64,000 bases of DNA from Pseudomonas sp. RC10 (GTDB lineage: Bacteria; Pseudomonadota; Gammaproteobacteria; Pseudomonadales; Pseudomonadaceae), in assembly GCF_038397775.1 (NCBI RefSeq), contig NZ_CP151650.1, positions 6,281,001 through 6,345,000 on the forward strand, read 5' to 3'. The notes under the pieces were generated by a model. The model saw only the letters and a program-made list of their open reading frames with translations. It made no database searches and was not told the origin of the DNA. The position numbers and the translations under genes are program-made. Below, piece after piece: positions 55,830 through 62,795 of the stretch; positions within the stretch are counted from its first letter, which is position 1; every line of letters starts with the position of its first letter.

Positions 55830-56084
55830 ATGCAATCCCGTGAAGAGATTTTCGAAACCCTGCGCACCGCATTGGTCGAGCTGTTCGAGCTGGAGCCCGA
55901 GCGGGTCACGCTGGATGCCAATCTGTATCAGGATCTGGAAATCGACAGCATCGACGCGGTCGATCTGATCGACCACATCAAGCGCAAGACCGGCAAGAAA
56001 ATCGCCGCCGAAGAATTCAAGTCCGTTCGCACCGTCAATGACGTCGTCGAAGCGGTCCACCGGCTGGTCAACACCGCCGCATGA
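55830..56084 (+). CDS. Acyl carrier protein 2 of the polyene operon
   Basis: An 84-residue acyl carrier protein with the attachment serine in LEIDSIDAVDLID (about residue 40). It begins nine bases after ACP 1 and overlaps the membrane-protein gene (ATGA). It diverges clearly from ACP 1, so the two probably have different partners. Confidence 0.88.
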   Translation: MQSREEIFETLRTALVELFELEPERVTLDANLYQDLEIDSIDAVDLIDHIKRKTGKKIAAEEFKSVRTVNDVVEAVHRLVNTAA

Positions 56085-56626
56085 ACCGCCTGATGGGTCT
56101 GGTATTGGTGCTCGCAGGGGTGCTGTACCCCTTCGCCGTGTATTTCGGCATGGGGCACTTTTCGCCGTGGCAATTCGCATTGCTGCTGGGCGCGCTGTGG
56201 GCTGCCCGTGCGCTGACGGCCGAGCGTCGTCCGGGCAGCCTTGGCATGGCGTCGGTCGCCATCGGCTTCTGCCTGCTGCTGGGCATCGTGAACAGCCCGC
56301 AATTGTTGCGCTGGTACCCGGTGTTGATCAGCGGTTTCATGCTGACACTTTTTGGCTTGAGCCTGATGCACGGCATGCCTGTGGTCGAACGCCTCGCACG
56401 CCTGACCGATCCCGAGCTGCCGGACGTCGCGGTCCGTTACACGCGTCATGTGACCCAAATCTGGTGCCTGTTTTTTCTGTTCAATGGCATCGTCGCCGCA
56501 GCCCTGACCCTTTGGGCGCCGCTGAGCTGGTGGGCGCTGTACACCGGGCTGATCGCCTACGGCTTGATGGGCTTGCTGTTCGCCGGTGAATGGGTCGTGC
56601 GCCAACGTGTGCGGGGGCGTGCATGA
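56081..56626 (+). CDS. Polytopic membrane protein (COG4648 type)
   Basis: A 181-residue protein with five or so hydrophobic segments, starting MNRLMGLVLVLAGVLYPFAVYFG. This matches the small inner-membrane protein that follows the ACP genes in aryl polyene clusters. Its biochemical role is not established. It is coupled to ACP 2 and to the ligase gene by four-base overlaps. Confidence 0.75.
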   Translation: MNRLMGLVLVLAGVLYPFAVYFGMGHFSPWQFALLLGALWAARALTAERRPGSLGMASVAIGFCLLLGIVNSPQLLRWYPVLISGFMLTLFGLSLMHGMPVVERLARLTDPELPDVAVRYTRHVTQIWCLFFLFNGIVAAALTLWAPLSWWALYTGLIAYGLMGLLFAGEWVVRQRVRGRA

Positions 56627-58302
56627 GTTGGCTGAGCATTGACCGGCTGTTGCTGGCGCCACACGCTGAACGCCCGGTTACTCACGCCCCGGGCATGAAC
56701 CACGCACAATATCGCGAGCGCGCATTGTCGGTCGCGGCGGCGCTGCAACAACGCGCCGTGACCTGTGTCGCGATCCACCTCGAAGACGCGGCGGAACTGG
56801 CCATCGCCGTGTTCGCCGCCTGGCATGCGGGCGCCAATGTGTTATTGCCCTCGGACTTGCAGGCCCAGAGCCGCGAACGCTGGGCTCCCCTTGCCGAGCT
56901 TTGGTTGACGGACGCCGAAGGCGATACCCGTCTCGATGAGCTGAACGCCCCACCGCTCAAGCCGATGCCTCTCAATCTGGACGAGTGCTTGTTGAGCCTG
57001 TGCACGTCAGGCTCCAGCGGCGAGCCCAAACTGATCGAAAAAACAGCGCACCAGCTGGCCAACGAAATCGCCGCACTGGAACGACTCTGGGGCGCCGACC
57101 TTGGCCGGGCCTGCATCATTGGCAGCGTCGCCGCGCAGCACATCTATGGCTTGTTGTTTCGTGTGTTGTGGCCTCTGTGTGCCGGACGTAGCTTCATGCG
57201 CAAGCAGCTCCCGTTTCCAGAAGACCTGCAACGCGCCAGCCGCGAGCATGAAGCCTTTGCCTGGGTCGCCAGCCCCGCGTTGCTCAAGCGCATGGGCGAC
57301 AACCTTGACTGGGATAGCTTGAGCGCCGTGCGCCGGGTGTTTTCTTCGGGTGGCGCCTTGCCGACCGACGCCGCGCAAAGCTTGCATCAACGCCTTGATC
57401 AGTGGCCGACGGAGGTTCTTGGCAGCTCGGAAACCGGCGGTATCGCCTGGCGCCAGGGCGATCCGTTGTGGCGCGCGTTCGACGACGTGAAACTCAGTCA
57501 GAACGAAGACGGCGCGTTGCGTATCGAGTCCCCCTACTTGCCCGTGGGCCATGTCGAACAAACCGCTGACGCGGCACGTTTCACTGAAGATGGCCGCTTT
57601 GAACTGCTCGGACGACTGGACCGCATCGTCAAGCTGGAAGAGAAGCGCATCTCGCTGCCGCTGCTGGAGCAAGCGCTGGCCACCCATGAATGGGTCAGCG
57701 AAGCCCGGCTGGGCGTGATTCGGGAGAACCGTGCGTCACTGGGTGCGCTGGTCGTCCTTAGCGCCCAAGGCGTGCATGCACTGCGAAATCAGGGCCGACG
57801 CGCGGTAACGGCCGCGCTGCGACAGCATCTGGTGCCTCATTGCGAAACCCTCGCCCTGCCCCGCCGCTGGCGGATCCTGAGCCAATTGCCGCTGAACACC
57901 CAAGGCAAATTGCCTCAGGTACAGGTTGAAGCGCTGCTCGTGGCACCGCGAGTCCATGAGCCGGAGTTGGTCAATCAGCAAGACACCGACGAAGGGCTTC
58001 GGCTGGAGCTGATCGTCCCGTTGGATCTGGCGCATTTCAGTGGCCACTTCCCCACCACGCCGATTCTGCCCGGCGTGGTGCAGGTCGACTGGGCCATCGC
58101 CCTCGGCCAGCGCCTGATGGACCTGCCACCGCGCTTTGCTGGAATGGAAGTGCTGAAATTCCAGCAACTGGTCCGCCCGGGCGACCGCATCACGCTGACC
58201 CTGCGATTCGACCAAGAACGCAGCAAGTTGTATTTCACCTATCGCAATGGCGACGCGGCCTGCTCCAGCGGGCGGATTTTGTGGAGTGAAGCCAATGCGT
58301 GA
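56623..58302 (+). CDS. Fused acyl-ACP/CoA ligase and hotdog dehydratase
   Basis: A 559-residue fusion. Residues 1 to about 440 are an adenylate-forming ligase with the P-loop motif LCTSGSSGEPKLIEK, GSSETGGIAWR, and the hinge region GRLDRIVKLEEKR. The last 100 residues are a FabA/FabZ-like hotdog domain (HFSGHFPTTPILPGVVQ, with the catalytic histidine). In related aryl polyene clusters the aryl ligase that loads the ACP and the thioester dehydratase are often separate proteins. The fusion would couple starter activation with dehydration. The ATG at 56623 overlaps the membrane-protein stop. A REP doublet follows. Confidence 0.82.
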   Translation: MSWLSIDRLLLAPHAERPVTHAPGMNHAQYRERALSVAAALQQRAVTCVAIHLEDAAELAIAVFAAWHAGANVLLPSDLQAQSRERWAPLAELWLTDAEGDTRLDELNAPPLKPMPLNLDECLLSLCTSGSSGEPKLIEKTAHQLANEIAALERLWGADLGRACIIGSVAAQHIYGLLFRVLWPLCAGRSFMRKQLPFPEDLQRASREHEAFAWVASPALLKRMGDNLDWDSLSAVRRVFSSGGALPTDAAQSLHQRLDQWPTEVLGSSETGGIAWRQGDPLWRAFDDVKLSQNEDGALRIESPYLPVGHVEQTADAARFTEDGRFELLGRLDRIVKLEEKRISLPLLEQALATHEWVSEARLGVIRENRASLGALVVLSAQGVHALRNQGRRAVTAALRQHLVPHCETLALPRRWRILSQLPLNTQGKLPQVQVEALLVAPRVHEPELVNQQDTDEGLRLELIVPLDLAHFSGHFPTTPILPGVVQVDWAIALGQRLMDLPPRFAGMEVLKFQQLVRPGDRITLTLRFDQERSKLYFTYRNGDAACSSGRILWSEANA

Positions 58303-58353
58303 GCAGACCACAAGCTCCATGCCCGACACGGATTATGTGTCTGGCGATAACCC

Positions 58354-58443
58354 TGTGGGAGCGAATTCATTCGCGAGAGGCCGGTACAGTCCACCCATCT
58401 CTGTCGGATGTACCTCCGTATCGCGAATGAATTCGCTCCCACA
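58354..58443. repeat. REP doublet, family B, inside the polyene operon
   Basis: Inverted TGTGGGAGCGAATTCATTCG units sit between the ligase and glycosyltransferase genes, the only gap above 100 bases within the operon. Confidence 0.9.
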
Positions 58444-58493
58444 GGATTTGCGGTCGGCAGTGACGTATCTCAGCGCTCGAAAAGGACTTCCCT

Positions 58494-59228
58494 ATGCATA
58501 ACCCCTGCGCCGTCATCCCGGTCTACAACCATGAACTGGCCGTCCCGGCTGTGGTTCAGGAATTGCTGAACGCTGGCCTGCCGTGCGTGCTGGTCGATGA
58601 CGCCAGCAGCCAGGCCTGTGCGGCGGTACTCGGGTCGCTTGCCGAGCAGGACAAGGTGTTTCTGGTCCAGCTCCCGGTCAACCAAGGCAAGGGCGGCGCC
58701 GTGATGGCGGGTCTGCGCGAGGCCGCAAAGCGGGGCTTTAGCCACGCCCTGCAAGTGGACGCCGATGGCCAGCACGATCTGAATGACATTCAAGTGTTTC
58801 TCGACCACTCCCGCGAACACCCGACATCGTTGATCTGTGGCTACCCGCAATACGACGCCAGCGTGCCGAAAGGTCGTCTGTACGCACGCTACCTGACCCA
58901 CGTTTGGGTGTGGATCAACAGCCTGTCGCTGCAGATTCCCGATTCGATGTGCGGCTTTCGGGTGTACCCACTCAAGCCCGTCCTGCACCTCATCGATACC
59001 GTAAACCTCGGCAAACGCATGGATTTCGACCCCGAGATTCTCGTGCGCCTGTCCTGGCGCAACCAGCCAATGCGCTGGCTACCGACCAAGGTTCACTATC
59101 CTCAGGATGGCCTCTCCCACTTCCGCCTGTTTCATGACAATGCGCTGATTTCGAAAATGCACGCAAAGCTGTTTTTCGGCATGCTCGGGCGTTTCCCGCT
59201 GATCCTATGGCGGCGATGGTTGCCATGA
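58494..59228 (+). CDS. Family 2 glycosyltransferase of the polyene operon
   Basis: A 244-residue GT-A fold enzyme: AVIPVYNHELAVPAVV, LVDDASS, the metal-binding DADGQHD and CGFRVYPL. It resembles dolichyl-phosphate mannosyltransferase-like GT2s. In aryl polyene clusters a glycosyltransferase, often fused to an acyltransferase, is proposed to build the lipid head group. Here it is a separate protein that overlaps the acyltransferase gene by four bases (ATGA). A REP doublet lies just upstream. Confidence 0.85.
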   Translation: MHNPCAVIPVYNHELAVPAVVQELLNAGLPCVLVDDASSQACAAVLGSLAEQDKVFLVQLPVNQGKGGAVMAGLREAAKRGFSHALQVDADGQHDLNDIQVFLDHSREHPTSLICGYPQYDASVPKGRLYARYLTHVWVWINSLSLQIPDSMCGFRVYPLKPVLHLIDTVNLGKRMDFDPEILVRLSWRNQPMRWLPTKVHYPQDGLSHFRLFHDNALISKMHAKLFFGMLGRFPLILWRRWLP

Positions 59229-60169
59229 GCGAAGCCGAACAGAAGCAGCATTGGGCGGAGCACGAAGAGCGCGGCAGTTTCCTGCTGATGAAACTCACCG
59301 CCTGGGGCGTGAAGGTCCTTGGGCGCCGGGTGCTGAGCCCGATCCTCCACGGCATCGTGTTGTACTTTTTCCTGTTCGGCCGCAGCGCACGGCGCAGTGC
59401 GTGGCAATACCAACAGCGGCTTTCAGACTGGAGTCAGCGCCCCGAACTGCGTCCGACGACATGGCGAGTGTTCCGGCAATTCATGGCGTTCGCCGACGCA
59501 TTGCTCGACAAGCTCGACGTGTGGAACGGCAAGCTGGGGCTGGACCAGATTGAAATCGTCGACGACGCTCATCTGCGTGATCAGTTGCGCGGCGAGCGCG
59601 GGCAGATGCTGGTGGGCGCCCACTTGGGCAATCTTGAAGTCTGTCGAGCGCTCGCCGAACTTGGCGAAAAAGTCACGATGAACGTGCTGGTGCACACTAA
59701 ACACGCCGAGCGTTTCAATCGTCTACTGGGTGAGGCAGGCGCGACCAATCTGCGGCTGATTCAGGTCAGTGAGCTGGACCCGGCCATCATGCTGCAACTC
59801 AGCCAGCGTCTCGATGAAGGCGAGTGGCTGGCGATTGCTGGCGACCGGGTTCCGCTGCACGGCGGACGGAACGTCAGGGTCAACTTTCTCGGCCATTCGG
59901 CAGCATTCCCTCAAGGCCCGTGGCTGCTGGCAGGGCTGCTGAAATGCCCCATCAACCTGATTTTCTGCCTCAAGGGCCCCGGCGGTTATCGCGTGGTGCT
60001 TGAGCCGTTCGCTCGTGCCATCGAATGGCGGCGCAGTGATCGCCAACAGGTGATCGCACAGTGGACTCAACGTTACGCCGATCGCCTGGCGCACTACTGC
60101 CTGCAAGCACCGCAACAGTGGTTCAACTTCTACCCGTTCTGGAAATCCGATGACGAACCCAGCACCTGA
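59225..60169 (+). CDS. LpxL/HtrB-type acyltransferase
   Basis: A 314-residue protein of the lipid A biosynthesis acyltransferase family. The N-terminal membrane-anchor region WGVKVLGRRVLSPILHGIV, the catalytic stretch GAHLGNLEV (HxxxxE/D-like) and a conserved GDRVPLHGGRNVRVNFLG are seen. It probably adds a fatty acyl or aryl polyenyl chain to the lipid carrier. Starts by ATGA overlap with the glycosyltransferase, and overlaps the ammonia-lyase gene by 20 bases. Confidence 0.8.
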   Translation: MSEAEQKQHWAEHEERGSFLLMKLTAWGVKVLGRRVLSPILHGIVLYFFLFGRSARRSAWQYQQRLSDWSQRPELRPTTWRVFRQFMAFADALLDKLDVWNGKLGLDQIEIVDDAHLRDQLRGERGQMLVGAHLGNLEVCRALAELGEKVTMNVLVHTKHAERFNRLLGEAGATNLRLIQVSELDPAIMLQLSQRLDEGEWLAIAGDRVPLHGGRNVRVNFLGHSAAFPQGPWLLAGLLKCPINLIFCLKGPGGYRVVLEPFARAIEWRRSDRQQVIAQWTQRYADRLAHYCLQAPQQWFNFYPFWKSDDEPST

Positions 60170-61694
60170 GCCGATCATCTTCGGCGAACGTCCCCTGAGC
60201 ATCGAGGACGTCCTTGCCCTGTCCAATCGCCAGCGGCCCACCGCGCTGCAAAACGACGACGCCTATCGTCAACGCATTGCCAAAGGCGCGCAGTTTCTCG
60301 ACTCGCTGCTGGACAAGGAAGGCGTCATCTACGGCGTGACCACCGGCTATGGCGATTCCTGTGTGGTGGCCGTGCCGCTGCAACACGTCGAAGCCTTGCC
60401 TCATCATCTGTATACCTTTCATGGGTGCGGCCTCGGGAAACTGCTCGACGCACAGGCGACGCGCTCGGTACTGGCCGCCCGCTTGCGCTCGTTGTGCCAC
60501 GGCGTCTCGGGCGTGCGGGTCGAACTGCTGGAACGCCTGCAAGCTTTTCTTGAACACGACATCCTGCCGCTGATCCCCGAAGAGGGTTCGGTGGGCGCCA
60601 GTGGCGACTTGACCCCGCTGTCCTACGTCGCAGCGACGCTGTCCGGTGAGCGAGATGTGATGTTCAAGGGCGAACGTCGCCAATCTGCCGACGTGCATCG
60701 CCAGTTAGGTTGGGACCCGCTGGTGCTGCGTCCCAAAGAAGCGCTGGCGCTGATGAACGGCACAGCTGTCATGACCGGGCTCGCGTGCCTGGCCTTCGCC
60801 CGCGCCGATTACCTGTTGAAGCTTGCGACCCGCATCACGGCGCTGAACGTCGTGGCGCTGCAAGGCAATCCGGAGCATTTCGACGAACGCCTGTTCGCTG
60901 CCAAGCCTCATCCGGGCCAAATGCAGGTGGCGGCGTGGCTGCGCGAGGATCTGGCGATCAATGCGCCGACCGCCCCGCTGCATCGCTTGCAGGATCGCTA
61001 TTCCCTGCGCTGCGCCCCCCATGTGTTGGGCGTGCTGGCTGACAGCTTGAACTGGCTGCGGGGCTTCATCGAAATAGAGCTGAACAGCGCAAACGACAAC
61101 CCGATCATCGACGCCGAAGCCGAGCGCGTGCTGCACGGCGGGCATTTCTACGGTGGCCACATCGCGTTCGCCATGGACAGCCTGAAGACCCTCGTTGCCA
61201 ACGTTGCCGACCTGCTGGATCGCCAACTCGCGTTGCTGGTGGACGAACGTTACAACCACGGTCTGCCCAGTAACCTGTCTGGCTCGCCAGCAGACCGCGC
61301 GATGATCAATCACGGCTTCAAGGCCGTGCAGATCGGCACCAGCGCCTGGACCGCCGAAGCCCTGAAAAACACAATGCCTGCCAGCGTGTTTTCACGGTCC
61401 ACCGAATGCCATAACCAGGACAAGGTGAGCATGGGCACCATCGCCGCGCGGGACGCGATTCGGGTGCTGGAGCTGACCGAGCAGGTCGCCGCCGCCACGC
61501 TGATCGCCGCCAACCAGGGCGTATGGCTGCGCAGTCGCGTTCCCGAAGCCCGCCCGCTGCCGCCGGTGCTGGCCGCCATGCACGAGCAACTGCGCGAGGA
61601 CTTCCCCCCCGTCATCGAAGACCGCGCGCTGGAGGGCGAACTTCGCCTGTGCCTGCAACGCATCGCCGATCAACACTGGAGGCTGCATGCGTAG
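60150..61694 (+). CDS. Aromatic amino acid ammonia-lyase (HAL/PAL/TAL family)
   Basis: A 514-residue lyase with the MIO prosthetic triad Ala-Ser-Gly in GSVGASGDLTPLSY (about residue 150) and the active-site loop tyrosine in YGVTTGYGDS. The usual selectivity pair in the inner loop reads FH (HHLYTFHGCGLG), unlike SH in histidine lyases or HL in tyrosine lyases. In this context it probably provides cinnamate or coumarate as aryl starter, to be loaded by the ligase upstream. Substrate cannot be fixed from sequence. It overlaps the thioesterase gene by eight bases. Confidence 0.87.
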   Translation: MTNPAPEPIIFGERPLSIEDVLALSNRQRPTALQNDDAYRQRIAKGAQFLDSLLDKEGVIYGVTTGYGDSCVVAVPLQHVEALPHHLYTFHGCGLGKLLDAQATRSVLAARLRSLCHGVSGVRVELLERLQAFLEHDILPLIPEEGSVGASGDLTPLSYVAATLSGERDVMFKGERRQSADVHRQLGWDPLVLRPKEALALMNGTAVMTGLACLAFARADYLLKLATRITALNVVALQGNPEHFDERLFAAKPHPGQMQVAAWLREDLAINAPTAPLHRLQDRYSLRCAPHVLGVLADSLNWLRGFIEIELNSANDNPIIDAEAERVLHGGHFYGGHIAFAMDSLKTLVANVADLLDRQLALLVDERYNHGLPSNLSGSPADRAMINHGFKAVQIGTSAWTAEALKNTMPASVFSRSTECHNQDKVSMGTIAARDAIRVLELTEQVAAATLIAANQGVWLRSRVPEARPLPPVLAAMHEQLREDFPPVIEDRALEGELRLCLQRIADQHWRLHA

Positions 61695-62115
61695 CAAAGG
61701 CGTGATCCACGAAGACACCGAAGTGCTGGTGCCGTTTTTCGACGTCGACACCATGCACGTCGTCTGGCACGGGCACTACGTGAAATACCTGGAAGTGGCA
61801 CGTTGCGCGTTGCTCGACAAGCTGAACCACAACTACACCCAGATGCGCGACTCGGGCTATGCGTGGCCGGTGATCGACCTGCAACTGCGTTACGTGCGGG
61901 GCGCGGTGTTCGGTCAGCGGATCAACGTGCGCGCCAGCCTGGTGGAATGGGAAAACCGCCTGAAAATCGATTACCTGATCACCGATAAAGCCACTGGCGA
62001 GCGCCTGACCCGCGCCAGCACCGTGCAGGTCGCTGTCGAGATCGAAACGCGTGAAATGCAATTGGCCTCGCCCAAGGTCTTCGTCGAAGCGGTCGAGAGG
62101 GCCTTGCAATGTTGA
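61687..62115 (+). CDS. 4HBT-family hotdog thioesterase
   Basis: A 142-residue acyl-CoA/ACP thioesterase of the 4-hydroxybenzoyl-CoA thioesterase (YbgC-like) family. The catalytic motif is DVDTMHVVWHGHYVKYLEVA near residues 19-38. It may release or edit intermediates during polyene synthesis. The stop codon overlaps the start of the next gene (ATGTTGA). Confidence 0.85.
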   Translation: MRSKGVIHEDTEVLVPFFDVDTMHVVWHGHYVKYLEVARCALLDKLNHNYTQMRDSGYAWPVIDLQLRYVRGAVFGQRINVRASLVEWENRLKIDYLITDKATGERLTRASTVQVAVEIETREMQLASPKVFVEAVERALQC

Positions 62116-62795
62116 CAGCCACATCACACACCCCTGTAGGAGTGAGCTTGGTCGCGATGAGGGCTGGCCAGGCACTGATGCGGCGGCTGAAACAATCCAT
62201 CGCGAGCAAGCTCACTCCTACAGTTGCGATGTTGTTGAGCTTCAATGCCCACGCCTTCGACCTGCACCAGCTCAGCGAGCAACTGGCCAAACCGAGCGTG
62301 ATCCACGGCAGCTTCATTCAGGAAAAACACCTGCGTTCATTGCCTCAGCCGCTGACCAGCAAAGGCAACTTCGTGCTGGCCAAGGATTTCGGTCTGCTGT
62401 GGCTATTGAATACGCCGCTCAAACAGGACTACCGAATCAGCGCTGCGGGTATCGCCCGTCGTGACGCCGACGGCAGTTGGCAAGTCATCCCCGGCAAAAC
62501 CGCAGGCGCCCAGCAAAACCGGCTGTTCCTCGCCGTTCTGCAAGGCGACAGCAGCGGGCTGGAACGGGATTTCGAGTTGCGGGTGAGTGGCGATGCCCAA
62601 GCGTGGCAACTGACGCTGGTGCCACGTTCGCTGATGCTTCAACAGGTGTTCAAGCAGATCAACATCGACGGCGGCGCGCTGGTCGAGCGCATTGAGCTGT
62701 TGGAGACCCAGGGCGACAGAACGCTGCTGAAGATGATCGACAGCACCAGTGCCCAGCCGCTGAGCGACTCGGAGCGCGCCGACTTTGCCCGCTGA
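62109..62795 (+). CDS. LolA-like outer-membrane lipoprotein carrier domain protein with REP in its leader
   Basis: A protein of up to 228 residues whose mature part (FDLHQLSEQLAKPSVIHGSFIQ...) resembles LolA-type carriers (DUF1439/LolA group) in aryl polyene clusters, which may ferry the polyene lipid to the outer membrane. A REP doublet (62135-62222) lies within the reading frame and encodes much of the leader. From the ATG at 62178, MRRLKQSIASKLTPTVAMLLSFNAHA is a plausible signal peptide. The original start is probably the coupled ATG at 62109. Which start is now used is open. Confidence 0.75.
   Translation: MLTATSHTPVGVSLVAMRAGQALMRRLKQSIASKLTPTVAMLLSFNAHAFDLHQLSEQLAKPSVIHGSFIQEKHLRSLPQPLTSKGNFVLAKDFGLLWLLNTPLKQDYRISAAGIARRDADGSWQVIPGKTAGAQQNRLFLAVLQGDSSGLERDFELRVSGDAQAWQLTLVPRSLMLQQVFKQINIDGGALVERIELLETQGDRTLLKMIDSTSAQPLSDSERADFAR
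62135..62222. repeat. REP doublet, family A, within the lolA-like reading frame
   Basis: TGTAGGAGTGAGCTTG-TCGCGATG and its inverted mate lie across codons 9 to 38 of the frame that opens at 62109. The left arm has one change (GGTCG for GCTCG). The frame runs through without a stop. Confidence 0.9.
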
